A stretch of 64,000 nt of DNA from Paenibacillus psychroresistens (lineage in GTDB: Bacteria > Bacillota > Bacilli > Paenibacillales > NBRC-103111): the NCBI RefSeq assembly GCF_009728935.1, contig NZ_CP034235.1:714501-778500 (forward strand). The letters are read 5' to 3'. Below the pieces are notes generated by a model, which worked only from the letters and a program-made list of their open reading frames with translations, made no database searches and had not been told where the DNA came from. Position numbers and translations under genes: made by a program. This document shows, one piece after another, positions 33,401 through 42,111 of this stretch (positions are counted from its first letter, which is position 1; every line of letters starts with the position of its first letter).

Positions 33401-36232
33401 CTTGAAGGTACGCAGAAGAATGAAATTTTCGACACTTATTGGTTCGTGCACAGCATGGCGACAATGGGCCAACGCTCGAAGGACATTTGGGCAAGCGGAT
33501 GGTCAAGTGCCACCGTGTATAAGAAAGGTACGACCTATTCTTCTATGATCTGGAACCCGACAAATGCTCCTGTTACGGTTACTTTCCACAATGCAGCGGG
33601 AGTAACAGGTTCTGCAAAGGTCGGTGCCAAATCGCTTGTAAAAGTCGATCCGACGAAAGTCACTGATTTGGATAAAAATATCCCGCCACAATTAACGGTG
33701 GATTCTACGCAAAATACGATTGGTCAGCCGATCGAGCTTACTTTTGCGGATAACTTGGAGTGGAGAGACGCGATCCATGCAGTGAAAATAAACGGAACAA
33801 CGTTGGCTGCAGCACAATATAGCGTAAAACCTGGAAAAATCACTTTGAACGCTTCTATATTCCCAGAGGAAGACAACTATGACATCGTGATTCAGGCAAC
33901 AGATTATCCAGCTGTTAGCATTCAGCAAATTGTAATTACAAACTCGACCGTTAACCTTGCGCTGAATAAACCAGCCATCACTTCTGAAAAGCCTAATAAA
34001 GCTGGCTCCTTCGCGGTAGACGGTAAGCTGGATACGCGCTGGGAGTCCGAATTCAGCGATCCGCAGTTTATTACAGTCAATTTGAAATCGGAATACAAAA
34101 TCAGCCATGTTCGTTTGAACTGGGAAAACGCCGCAGGCAAGAGCTATACCGTTGAGGTTTCCTTGGATGGACAATCATGGAAAACTGTCTATACCACAAC
34201 GCGTGGACACGAAGGAATCAACGATATTACGTTCCCATCCGAGAACGCAAGATATGTCAAAGTGAACGGTACCACTCGGACATCGGCATACGGCTATTCC
34301 CTTTGGGAGTTCGAAGTATTCGGCAGCCCTTCGGGCAATCTGGACACACCGGACTTAACCGCAGATACGACGATGAACATGGTTGGCCAGCCGGTCGACA
34401 TCACTTTTGCGGATGATGCAGCTTGGAGAAACGCGATTAATGCTGTGAAGGTGAATGGAACGGCATTAAACGCGGCACAATATAGCGTTACGCCTGGTAA
34501 AATCACTTTAATTGCCTCCGTATTCTCTGAGGACAACAGCTACAACATAACCATTGAGGCGATCGGTTATACGAATGCTGTTGTTCAGCAGAATATTATC
34601 ACAAAATCAACAGTGAACCTTGCGTTGAACAAATCGACGCTTACTTCCGCGAATCCAAAACAAGCCGGCAATAAAGCGGTGGACGGCAAACTGGATACAC
34701 GTTGGGAGTCCGACTTCAGCGATCCACAGTTTATTACAGTCGATTTGGGTTCGGAGAACTCAATAAGCCGCGTGCTTCTGAACTGGGAAAATGCCGCCGG
34801 CAAGAGCTATACGGTCCAGGTATCCTTGGACGGCACGGCTTGGAAAACCGTTTATACGACAACTTCAGGAAAACCAGGCATCAACGACATTACGTTCTCA
34901 CCTGAGAGTGCAAGATACGTCAAGATGAATGGCGCGACACGGACAACGGCATACGGTTATTCGCTTTTGGAGTTTGAAGTATACGGCAAGCCTTCAGGCG
35001 TGCCAACTACACCAACACCTGTACCAACATCAACGCCAACACCTGTACCAACATCAACGCCAACACCTGTACCAACATCAACGCCAACACCTGTACCAAC
35101 ACCTGTACCAACATCAACGCCAACATCAACGCCAACATCTACACCAACACCTGTACCTAACCCTGCCTTAAATCTAGCATTGAATAAAGCGACAATCACC
35201 TCTGCGAATCCGCTTAGGCCCGGAAGCGACGCGGTAGACGGAAGGACAAATTCGCGTTGGGAGTCCGCATTTAGCGATCCGCAGTTTATAACAGTTGATT
35301 TGGGCGCGGAAACCACGGTAAGCCGTGTGCTTTTGAAATGGGAAAACGCCGCGGCAAAGAGCTATACAATTGAGGTTTCCACAGACGGTGTGTCTTGGAA
35401 GACGGTTTATTCTACAACGGAAGGCAAAGCTGGTATAGATGATCTAATTTTCTCGCCAGTGAGTGCAAGGTACGTTAAGATGAACGGAACGGTACGAACC
35501 ACGCAATACGGCTATTCGCTTTGGGAGTTTGAAGTATATGGAAGCGGGCTTCGCTCGCAAGGTATTGCCCCGTTATTAACAGCGGATTCTACGCTGAATA
35601 CAGTCGGTCAGCCAATCGATATTGGCTTTACAGACAACGAGGCATGGAGAGACTCTATCACCTTAGTTAAGGTGAACGGGACAGCAATCAGCGCCGCACA
35701 GATTTGTGTGACATCTGGTATTATCGCTCTAGAGGCCGTTGTATTTCCAGAGACCAAGAGCTACACCATAACGGTGCAGGCGCATGGATATCCGGATGCT
35801 GTCATTCAACAGAATTTGACCACAAACGTGGCTGATAACGCTGCAAGGAACCTTGCATTAAACAAAGCGACTATCACTTCCGCTAACCCACTTAAGGGAG
35901 GCAGCGAAGCGGTAGACGGAAGGTCAGTTACGCGTTGGGAGTCTGCATTTAGCGATATGCAGTTTATAACGGTTGATTTGGGCTCGGAGTTCAAGATAAA
36001 CCATGTGCTTTTGAACTGGGAAAACGCCGCTGCAAAAAGCTACACGGTTGAGGTTTCCACAGACGGTATCTCTTGGAAGACAGTCTATTCTACAGCGACA
36101 GGCAAAGCGGGAATCAATGACATTACGTTCCCTTCAGTGAATGCAAGATATGTAAAGATGAACGGAACAGCTCGAACAACGCAATATGGCTATTCTTTGT
36201 GGGAGTTCGAGGTGTACGGCGGTACCCTCTAA
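30437..36232 (+). CDS. Secreted modular GH81 endo-1,3-beta-glucanase with six F5/8C and three HID domains
   Basis: 1931 residues. Order: signal peptide (~1-39, ending TKASA); two F5/8-type C (discoidin) domains (~40-170, 176-312); GH81 catalytic region (~320-1065) with the acidic clusters DHHFTYGYYAFASAVL (~771) and NNQEAAGES (~842); HID/DUF1533-like unit (~1085-1168); F5/8C (~1172-1298); HID (~1305-1389); F5/8C (~1394-1518); Pro-Thr linker (~1524-1574); F5/8C (~1577-1703); HID (~1710-1796); F5/8C (~1804-1930). It should cut beta-1,3-glucan outside the cell, with the discoidin units binding polysaccharide. There is no wall anchor. TTAGGAGGG precedes the ATG. Expression is probably tuned by the upstream c-di-GMP riboswitch. 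Confidence 0.93.
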   Translation: MQRIYTKGLRKWTRLVSITIISSLVLSVVNLIPGTKASAASSHLISYEGAAYASSMEGGLTPDKAVDGDLNSRWGSAFSADPQWIYVDLGAAATIDQVIIRWENAYSKSYKLQVSDDESQWKDIYTNTAGDGGVDTIALTGSGRYVRMLSLQRAGNYGVSLHEFEVYGTGGSNPQPVVLGPDVALNKSVVVSTYQIAGKDKPLLLPEYAVDGDKDTRWSSKDTSDEWIYVDLGSDHTIGRIRLFWENAAGRIYDLQVSDDAINWKTAYREMNGREGLMDTPLYASGRYVRVKGISRTTSFGYSLFNFSVYDYVQGDAKPTYTIPTLPTASTVAVGQGSYLTSDITMPQPRPPINKTDNIAAPIASNDWWQSVLIKDLSDSLITLPLKSKYTNQGLSILNPGAGWVDASGNSQYAGGDPDFYLMSGNISASRIKNKISAYSDWSATVVLSDNETEKMKTTFVKGSPYLYSAFSDATTPELYFPAATRFFDDNNNAILASEGSSITVDHIGFTVTNVDGAPKPQTVTRHYGVFAPEGSTFTKVGGKIKVRLGSGQNYLSLATIPAVGDLNYFYKHAYAFVTNTTVTPGFNEGTSQVTTKFDVTIDQKRADMAPTTLMALLPHQWKITTSSLTALSYPSIRGTLKLHEGNSFSTEDRFYGIVPQFTEPGDPTYSREALLEQLDFLDESTSKNIMAGDAYWQGKVLHPLAMGVLIADQIGDNNYKTLFLSRMKTILTDWYTYTKGEPEYFFYYDPTWGTMYYKSSEFGANTGLTDHHFTYGYYAFASAVLATYDQDFKDNYGDMVEHLIRDYGNPSKNDPLYPFLRNFDPYEGHSWAGGYGDNNSGNNQEAAGESLFGWVGEYMWSLLSGNTADRDISIYGFTTELKAVEQYWFNYDNDNWLPGFKHKSVGQVYGSAYNFGTFFSGDPVHVYGIHWLPTGEYLTSYGFDPAKAAALYNGMVADKKGPEDTWYHIVWPIQSLSDPQAVLNKWTLEGTQKNEIFDTYWFVHSMATMGQRSKDIWASGWSSATVYKKGTTYSSMIWNPTNAPVTVTFHNAAGVTGSAKVGAKSLVKVDPTKVTDLDKNIPPQLTVDSTQNTIGQPIELTFADNLEWRDAIHAVKINGTTLAAAQYSVKPGKITLNASIFPEEDNYDIVIQATDYPAVSIQQIVITNSTVNLALNKPAITSEKPNKAGSFAVDGKLDTRWESEFSDPQFITVNLKSEYKISHVRLNWENAAGKSYTVEVSLDGQSWKTVYTTTRGHEGINDITFPSENARYVKVNGTTRTSAYGYSLWEFEVFGSPSGNLDTPDLTADTTMNMVGQPVDITFADDAAWRNAINAVKVNGTALNAAQYSVTPGKITLIASVFSEDNSYNITIEAIGYTNAVVQQNIITKSTVNLALNKSTLTSANPKQAGNKAVDGKLDTRWESDFSDPQFITVDLGSENSISRVLLNWENAAGKSYTVQVSLDGTAWKTVYTTTSGKPGINDITFSPESARYVKMNGATRTTAYGYSLLEFEVYGKPSGVPTTPTPVPTSTPTPVPTSTPTPVPTSTPTPVPTPVPTSTPTSTPTSTPTPVPNPALNLALNKATITSANPLRPGSDAVDGRTNSRWESAFSDPQFITVDLGAETTVSRVLLKWENAAAKSYTIEVSTDGVSWKTVYSTTEGKAGIDDLIFSPVSARYVKMNGTVRTTQYGYSLWEFEVYGSGLRSQGIAPLLTADSTLNTVGQPIDIGFTDNEAWRDSITLVKVNGTAISAAQICVTSGIIALEAVVFPETKSYTITVQAHGYPDAVIQQNLTTNVADNAARNLALNKATITSANPLKGGSEAVDGRSVTRWESAFSDMQFITVDLGSEFKINHVLLNWENAAAKSYTVEVSTDGISWKTVYSTATGKAGINDITFPSVNARYVKMNGTARTTQYGYSLWEFEVYGGTL
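35010..35160 (+). repeat. Short tandem repeats coding the Pro-Thr-Val linker
   Basis: The unit ACACCTGTACCAACATCAACGCCA and shortened forms repeat about six times and encode PTPVPTSTP-type sequence between discoidin domains. It is a flexible, probably O-glycosylatable spacer and is liable to slippage and length variation. Confidence 0.9.
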
Positions 36233-36282
36233 TCAGTCCGGCAATAAGACAACCGTATTTCGTTAAAAAAATAGTTTAATAG

Positions 36283-36324
36283 GTTGCCCATCCTTTCTAC
36301 TCAGATCGGACGGGCAACTTTTTT
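36283..36324 (+). terminator. Terminator of the glucanase gene
   Basis: GTTGCCCATCC (36283-36293) pairs with GGACGGGCAAC (36308-36318) with one wobble, followed by six T residues at 36319-36324. Confidence 0.85.
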
Positions 36325-36345
36325 GTGTTTCAAGACCTATACGAT

Positions 36346-36521
36346 TTATACACAGAAATAATCTTGTTTGTGGGTATAATGTTGATAAGTTTGTGGATAA
36401 GTGGATAAAAAACCAATTTTGCAAAAGTTATTTACTTGGCAATTTAGACGGTTGTGCACTTACGCACAAAAAAATGTGAATAAGGTGGGGGTTTATCCAC
36501 ATTTTCTGTTTTTTATACACA
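36346..36521. other. Cluster of DnaA boxes in a gene-free AT-rich stretch
   Basis: Four exact TTATNCACA boxes: TTATACACA at 36346-36354, TTATCCACA on the minus strand at 36392-36400, TTATCCACA at 36493-36501 and TTATACACA at 36513-36521. One-mismatch boxes lie at 36400-36408 (minus) and 36457-36468. They fill much of the 430-bp gap between the glucanase and translocase-like genes. No dnaA or dnaN gene is near, so this is more likely a DnaA-titrating cluster than the origin. A 64-residue open frame across it has no features of a gene. Confidence 0.65.
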
Positions 36522-36662
36522 TTATTATATTTAGTATTAAAGCTCTATCAAGAAGAATTATTTTAATATTCGGTTTCATAAATATGGTATTATAGTCTTA
36601 ATATTATATTATTAATAAGTTTAACATTGGTTCAACCTACTAGAATTGGAGAAAAAAATTAA

Positions 36663-39600
36663 ATGAAAAAGCTAGGCAATGCAAATATATTTACTAATGC
36701 CATTCAGAAATTTGGCGCAGATCGCGAAGAATACACTAAAATATTCCTATTATTTGGTTATTTGTTCTGTATAGTATCCGCTTCTACGATTGGGCGGACA
36801 GCTGCCGATACACTCTTCCTTAGCCGGTTTGATTCATCCAAGCTTTCATTAATGTACTTGCCGCAGGCTGCTGCTTTGCTGCTCGCTGGTTTTATATTTC
36901 AAAAAGTGTGTACACGATTAAGGACGGATCAGCTGGTGCTTAGCGTCATAACTCTAGTATCTATGCTAACTTTAGGTTCGCGTTTACTAGTTGATTTTGG
37001 ATTTCAATGGGTGTTTCCCGTTATTTATGTTGGGTATGATGTGTTTAATTTCTTGATGATCGTTTGTTTTTGGCAATTCGCCACAGCTATCATGGATCAA
37101 CGCAAGGCGAAACGGATGATTGGACTAGTCGGCAGCGGCGGTATTGTCGGCGGTATTGTCAGCGGGTTTGGTTTAAAGCTGTTAGTAGGGCCGTTAGGTA
37201 CAGAAAACTTGATTTTTATTTATGCAGGACTGCAATTTCTCTGCTTAATACTCGTCCGTTATCATTTACATAAGACCAAAGATCGCCAGCAGCTTTTCTC
37301 GATTTCTAAGGCACCGGTCAAGAAGCAAGCAAGTGCTTCCAGACCAAGGGCAGAGGGCAAGGAGGGGCTTTTCAAGAATGTCCCGCATCTTAAATATGTC
37401 GCTTTAATGGCAGGAACCTTGGTCATTTCACTTACTTTTATTGATTTTCAGTTTAAAGTAATATTACGGGAATCGTTGCAAAATGAGGCTTTGGCAGGAT
37501 TTATGGGGAGCTTCTATGGGTTTGCGGGCTTGCTTGCTCTGTTCATCCAATTTTTTGTTTCGGGTCGGTTGATCACGCGTTTTGGAGTAATGACGGCTAT
37601 TCTTGTGTTTCCAATCGTTTTATTCGCCGGCAGCTTCGCTGTTCTGCTCATGCCGGTTTTGGCTATGGCGGTTATGGTAAAGGGTAGCGATAAAGTAGTA
37701 GGGGATACGATTTATTCGTCGGTTAGCCAGCTAATTATGTTTCCGATTTCGCCTGAATGGCGAGGTCGAGCGAAGGGCTTTCTTGATGGAGTGGTGCGTA
37801 ATGGAGCCAAAGGTGTAGCTGCAATCAGTCTGATTGTGCTGACCAAATTGCTGACGGTTCACCAATTCAGTTATTTGATCCTCGCGCTCATTGCATGCTG
37901 CATATTTGCAGCGATCCGGATAAAAGCCGCCTATTTAAAAATGCTGCTTGCTACCTTGCAAACACGAGAAATCGACTTGTTGGATACGGAGCAACTGGAC
38001 TTAATGGATCCTGCCAGTATTCAGCTATTGATTAATGCACTGCGCAGCGAGGAAAAGCAGCAGGCGATTTATGCTTTTCGTATGCTGCGAGGCTTAGAGC
38101 AATTTGATTTGAATCCCTATGTTGCGGAGCTGCTCCGTCATCCTGTAGTGGAGGTACGTACGGAAACGCTGAAATACATACAGCAAACGATCCCGCCGGA
38201 AGGCGAGCATGAGCTCGAGCCCTTGCTGCAATCCCCGATAGTGAAAGTGAAATCCAATGCGATTATGGCTTTATCTGCCTATGCCAAAGATGACCAAGTT
38301 GAACGAATTAGCGGATTTTTGGAAGAAGCGGATGTGAGGATAAAGGCAGCAGCTATTGCCGGCTTGATTAAATATTATGGGATTGAAGGCATGTTCCAAG
38401 CAGTCGGGACACTCAAAAGCTTAATTGAAAGCGGACGTGAGGAAGAAAGAACAGCAATGGCATCCTTATTTGGTAAAATAGGTATTGCCAGCTTCTATAA
38501 GCCGCTGATCCAGCTGCTTCAAGATAATTCTGCACATGTACAGGTCTATGCTTTGAAATCAGCTGCTGTGCTGCGTGTTCCCGAGCTTGCGCCGTTTATT
38601 ATTCCTTTAATGCAGAAGGCTGGAACGCGTCAAAAAGCCATAGAAGCACTATCTGCCTATGATGAGGCTATTATTCTGCCTTTGCTGGAGCCTTATTTAA
38701 TTGGCGAGAAAACCATTCTGCATTTGCCTAAGGTATTCGAGCGGGTGGGTACACAACGAGCATTTGATTTGCTGCTCCATGCTTACGAACAAGTATCCGA
38801 TGAGCTTCGTGAGAAAATATTGGAGTCTTTGGTTCGCTTGCATCCAAGCTTAGGTAGAACAGATAATAGACGGATAGAAAACTATATTATGCAAGAGACA
38901 TCGCTATATTGGAAATTTACGGATCATGGCAAAGATTTAGGTGAAGAAGATGAATTCGCCGAGGTTTTTGAAGCGGTAAAACAAATCAAAGCTCACATCC
39001 TTATCCGGGTTTTCCAGCTGTTGTCGCTCATTTATGACCCTAAGACGGTTCATGCTATTCAAGCCAATTGGATGGGGGGCGATGTCAGGCAGCAAGCCAA
39101 TTCAGCCGAGGTGGTTGACCAGCTTATGCAGGGTGGACTGCGCACTGAAATGACTAAAATCATGCTAGCCTCACCGATAAAAAGAACCCATACGGATCTA
39201 AGCAGTTTAGGGCCATCCTTAAGCTGGTTATTTACACAGAAGGACGCTTGGCTGAATCAAGTGATTCAATTTGCTGCTTATCAATCTCTGAATAAACCGC
39301 AATATAAGGAGATCCTTAATTTATTCGATGTTGCAGCAACTAAAGAAGATCAAGAGGAGAGAGTCACTCAGCTTGATCGCGTCAAGCTCTTGAAGAATGT
39401 GACTTTATTTCGCGGGCTGTCAGGTAAAGATTTATCGAAAATTTCCGAGCATTTATTAGAAGTTTCAGTTAAGAAGGGTGAAGCGGTAATCCGTGAGTTT
39501 GAAGATGGGGATTCCTTATATCTCATGCATAAAGGAAATGCGGCGGTATTTAGGAATAATATAGAAGTAGGGAAATTAGTCGCTGGGGATTGCTTTGGCG

Positions 39601-40277
39601 AAATGGGCATGTTAATTCAAAGCAAACGGACTGCTACGGTTATAGCAGAAGAAGATATGCATCTGTTCCGGCTTGATTCTGTAGCTCTATATGAGATGAT
39701 TTTTGATCAGACGGCTATCGCCTTGGAATTGATGAGGTTATTGTCTCGTCGACTTCGTTCTGCCCTGGCACTTGTAGGTTCAACGAAAACAAATGAGCCA
39801 GAGAAAATTACCCCGCCTGTTAATGAGACCAACAACGCAGCTATTACCCAAATCAATAATGGAATTATTCTGCAGAGAATGCTTGTTTTACAGAAAATCA
39901 GCCTGTTTGCACATTTTGCTCAGGAGGATTTTATTAGACTTGCTCATATGGTGGAAGAGGTCATATACGAACCAGGTGAAAGCATCTGTAAATCTGGCGA
40001 AGCAGGCGACACGATGTACGGAATTATTGAAGGCACTGTGCAGGTGCATAGAGGCGAGGAAAAATTAGCTAAGCTTAGTGTTGGACAATGTTTTGGAGAG
40101 ATGGCGATTATCGATGGCGATCCTCGTTCAGCGGATTGTACGGCTATAGAACGAACGATATTATTGCAGCTGACCAAAGACCAGGTATTTAGTTTCTGCT
40201 TCCAGCAAATGAATGTCTTGAAAAGCATGATGCGTGTATTGGCGGAGCGATTGAAGGATATGCAGGATAGAGTGTAA
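36663..40277 (+). CDS. ATP/ADP-translocase-like MFS protein fused to HEAT repeats and two cNMP-binding domains
   Basis: 1204 residues. Residues ~20-435 are a 12-helix domain of the nucleotide-transporter (Npt/TLC) type, with GRTAADTLFLSRFD and KGSDKVVGDTIYSSVSQLIMFPI. Residues ~440-800 are HEAT-like helical repeats (VEVRTETLKYI, IVKVKSNAIMALSAY, DVRIKAAAIAGLI). Two cyclic-nucleotide-binding domains follow: ~906-1030 with FGEMGMLIQSKRTAT and ~1072-1200 with FGEMAIIDGDPRSAD; both keep the Glu and Arg of the phosphate-binding cassette. Its transport activity is unproven. The likely picture is a membrane protein gated or localised by a cyclic nucleotide. It is monocistronic. Confidence 0.88.
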   Translation: MKKLGNANIFTNAIQKFGADREEYTKIFLLFGYLFCIVSASTIGRTAADTLFLSRFDSSKLSLMYLPQAAALLLAGFIFQKVCTRLRTDQLVLSVITLVSMLTLGSRLLVDFGFQWVFPVIYVGYDVFNFLMIVCFWQFATAIMDQRKAKRMIGLVGSGGIVGGIVSGFGLKLLVGPLGTENLIFIYAGLQFLCLILVRYHLHKTKDRQQLFSISKAPVKKQASASRPRAEGKEGLFKNVPHLKYVALMAGTLVISLTFIDFQFKVILRESLQNEALAGFMGSFYGFAGLLALFIQFFVSGRLITRFGVMTAILVFPIVLFAGSFAVLLMPVLAMAVMVKGSDKVVGDTIYSSVSQLIMFPISPEWRGRAKGFLDGVVRNGAKGVAAISLIVLTKLLTVHQFSYLILALIACCIFAAIRIKAAYLKMLLATLQTREIDLLDTEQLDLMDPASIQLLINALRSEEKQQAIYAFRMLRGLEQFDLNPYVAELLRHPVVEVRTETLKYIQQTIPPEGEHELEPLLQSPIVKVKSNAIMALSAYAKDDQVERISGFLEEADVRIKAAAIAGLIKYYGIEGMFQAVGTLKSLIESGREEERTAMASLFGKIGIASFYKPLIQLLQDNSAHVQVYALKSAAVLRVPELAPFIIPLMQKAGTRQKAIEALSAYDEAIILPLLEPYLIGEKTILHLPKVFERVGTQRAFDLLLHAYEQVSDELREKILESLVRLHPSLGRTDNRRIENYIMQETSLYWKFTDHGKDLGEEDEFAEVFEAVKQIKAHILIRVFQLLSLIYDPKTVHAIQANWMGGDVRQQANSAEVVDQLMQGGLRTEMTKIMLASPIKRTHTDLSSLGPSLSWLFTQKDAWLNQVIQFAAYQSLNKPQYKEILNLFDVAATKEDQEERVTQLDRVKLLKNVTLFRGLSGKDLSKISEHLLEVSVKKGEAVIREFEDGDSLYLMHKGNAAVFRNNIEVGKLVAGDCFGEMGMLIQSKRTATVIAEEDMHLFRLDSVALYEMIFDQTAIALELMRLLSRRLRSALALVGSTKTNEPEKITPPVNETNNAAITQINNGIILQRMLVLQKISLFAHFAQEDFIRLAHMVEEVIYEPGESICKSGEAGDTMYGIIEGTVQVHRGEEKLAKLSVGQCFGEMAIIDGDPRSADCTAIERTILLQLTKDQVFSFCFQQMNVLKSMMRVLAERLKDMQDRV

Positions 40278-40314
40278 AAAATTATGAAATAACAAGAGCT
40301 TAAATGACAGAAAG

Positions 40315-40347
40315 AGACCCAAAGCCGAATGATTCTGCTTTGGGTCT
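40315..40347 (+). terminator. Terminator of the translocase-like gene
   Basis: AGACCCAAAGC (40315-40325) and GCTTTGGGTCT (40337-40347) form a perfect 11-bp stem. The following sequence TAAATATTTAT is AT-rich rather than a true T-run. Confidence 0.7.
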
Positions 40348-40461
40348 TAAATATTTATATTAATAAGGGGGGTAAGTCTTATTATAGGCTTGCTTTATTA
40401 GAATTAGATGAAGACAAGATTACGTTTATGTTACAAATGTTCAGAACCAGCTTTTAACGGG

Positions 40462-40857
40462 TTATTCGGAGTGCATCCAGACCGTTTCTTCCCCTGTATT
40501 TGGGCAAACTGGAAAATGATCACCTTTATTTAAATCCAGATGTTGTCCATCTGTACAATAGTAATGGCTGGTTTCCAAAACAGCTTCACCTGTTTTATGC
40601 TGATGATTGGCATGCCGCCAAACGGTAGAGCTACCGTTTACAGGGCAGACGGGAAAAGTTGCGCCTTTAGCGAAGTCTTGTTTTTTACCTGCTTCACAGA
40701 AATAAGCTCCTGCTTCAACTACAGCTTCCCCCGTTTGGTGAACGTTGTTTAGCGTATCTGCTCGAACAGGATCCTTTGTAAGATAAGCGGGATCAACAGC
40801 ATCCTTTTTTTTATTATGATCAGCATTCGTCGTATTCACTGGGTTCATATCTTTCAT
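40462..40857 (-). CDS. Small protein with two copies of a Cys-containing YjzC-like repeat
   Basis: 131 residues from ATG 40857, the best spaced from GAGAGGA. After a polar Asn/Lys/Asp-rich N-terminus, two ~45-residue copies follow: [18 protein letters not shown] with [15 protein letters not shown], and [18 protein letters not shown] with [15 protein letters not shown]. Each has two Cys and flanking His, so metal binding is possible. The layout recalls YjzC-type small proteins of bacilli. There is no signal peptide. Function is unknown. Confidence 0.8.
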
Positions 40858-40958
40858 TATTATCATTCCTCTCAATAGGTGTTATAAAGATAATTTACCC
40901 ATTTTTAGTGAAATGAATCTATATGCTCGAAGTTATTTAATAGAATGATTATTTTACA

Positions 40959-40986
40959 TTGAGGACGGTCAGTGGTAATTTATAAT
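40959..40986 (+). promoter_or_regulatory. SigA-type promoter for the aldose-epimerase-like gene
   Basis: TTGAGG (40959-40964), a 16-bp spacer and a perfect TATAAT (40981-40986). This leaves about 55 nt of leader to the ATG at 41047. Confidence 0.6.
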
Positions 40987-41046
40987 ACAAGGACGGCTCA
41001 GCCGGTTACCTTGGAGTTGTATCCAATAAGAATGAGGTGCTAAGGT

Positions 41047-41907
41047 ATGTATGAAATTTCAATAAATGAAGGTCCATTTCCGATTTATGAAGTAAAGGAT
41101 ATAGCAACAAACTCATGGTTTCACATTTCACCCGAAAGAGGCGGGATTGTAACTAGCTACGGAGTTAATGGCGAGGAACAGCTTTATCTGGACAAGCCGA
41201 CTTTTGATGATCCGAAGGCTAATATTCGTGGAGGTATTCCTATCTTATTTCCGATCTGCGGACAGCTTGTTAACAAAGCTTATGAATGGGATGGGCAAAC
41301 CTATATCATGGATAATCATGGAGTCGCTAGAACGAATCCTTGGGAGGTAGTGGCTACTGAGCAGCAGTCAGACTATGCTTCGATCACAATCAAGCAGGCG
41401 AGTACACCAGAGACGCTAAAAGCCTACCCTTTTGCCTATGAGCTAGTGTTCACATTCAGACTCCAAGCGCAAAAGCTGCATATTGAGCAAGAGTATCGCA
41501 ATCATTCCATAGCTGATATGCCGATGTATGCAGGCTTTCATCCCTACTTTCTCGTCGACAATAAGGAGAATACCGTGGAATCAGATGCTTCTCAGCTTAT
41601 CTACTTAACCGAGCACAAGCAGGTGCCTTATACGGGGGAAGTAGAAATGAGCAAGCTGCCGGATTCTATCGCCTTTGCAAAAGCTGCTACGCAGAAGATT
41701 TCATTTCAGCCTAAACCGGGCCATGAAGTTCATTTAACCTATGGGGATGAGTTCCAGTATGTGGTTATTTGGAGCTTGGATGGCAAACCATTTATGTGTG
41801 TCGAGCCTTGGATGGCTTTAACGAATGAATTTAATGTCAAACAAGAGTTAGTTTATGTTAAGCCTAATGAGCCTTTAATTACATTTATGACCATAGGTGT
41901 AAACTAA
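41047..41907 (+). CDS. Aldose 1-epimerase family protein
   Basis: 286 residues of the galactose-mutarotase superfamily, closer to the LacX/YeaD branch than to GalM. RGGIPILFPICGQL, the His in DNHGVAR, the His in YAGFHPYFLVD and the Glu in MCVEPWMAL correspond to the sugar-binding and catalytic positions. It interconverts anomers of a sugar or sugar phosphate in the cytoplasm. There is no signal peptide. AATGAGGTGCTAAGGT precedes the ATG. It is monocistronic, with no linked sugar gene to show the substrate. Confidence 0.9.
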   Translation: MYEISINEGPFPIYEVKDIATNSWFHISPERGGIVTSYGVNGEEQLYLDKPTFDDPKANIRGGIPILFPICGQLVNKAYEWDGQTYIMDNHGVARTNPWEVVATEQQSDYASITIKQASTPETLKAYPFAYELVFTFRLQAQKLHIEQEYRNHSIADMPMYAGFHPYFLVDNKENTVESDASQLIYLTEHKQVPYTGEVEMSKLPDSIAFAKAATQKISFQPKPGHEVHLTYGDEFQYVVIWSLDGKPFMCVEPWMALTNEFNVKQELVYVKPNEPLITFMTIGVN

Positions 41908-41932
41908 TAGTAAAAAAACAATCCAAATTTTA

Positions 41933-41980
41933 GCAGCTTTTTAGCGCAATAGTTCGATAAATGGCGCTACAAGAAGCTGC
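41933..41980. repeat. Imperfect inverted repeat after the epimerase-like gene
   Basis: GCAGCTTTTTAGCGC (41933-41947) is roughly complementary to GCGCTACAAGAAGCTGC (41964-41980), with two extra bases in the right arm. It may end the upstream transcript. It is separate from the riboswitch further on. Confidence 0.5.
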
Positions 41981-42111
41981 AGAAAGACTAATAGGAATGT
42001 AAGCGTATTATTTAAGCTTTTAGTCATAAAAAAAGGCGCTTTTATGGTAATAACAGGCTTTACAGGCATGTGATTTAAGAGTAACATTCAATTCGAACCA
42101 ATTGCATAGTT

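Noticed and set aside
35010-35160. Regular short repeats suggesting a CRISPR array
   Set aside because: The repeats are in frame, have no unique spacers and encode a Pro-Thr linker inside the glucanase.
34957-35316. 119-residue minus-strand frame rich in Gly-Val-Asp repeats
   Set aside because: It is the antisense of the Pro-Thr linker and discoidin coding sequence; no start signals and no support of its own.
36346-36521. Chromosomal replication origin
   Set aside because: DnaA boxes are present, but there is no dnaA, dnaN, recF or rpmH nearby, and the number of boxes is low for oriC.
36401-36595. 64-residue open frame between glucanase and translocase-like genes
   Set aside because: No ribosome site, no recognisable protein pattern, and it runs across the DnaA-box cluster; AT-rich chance frame.
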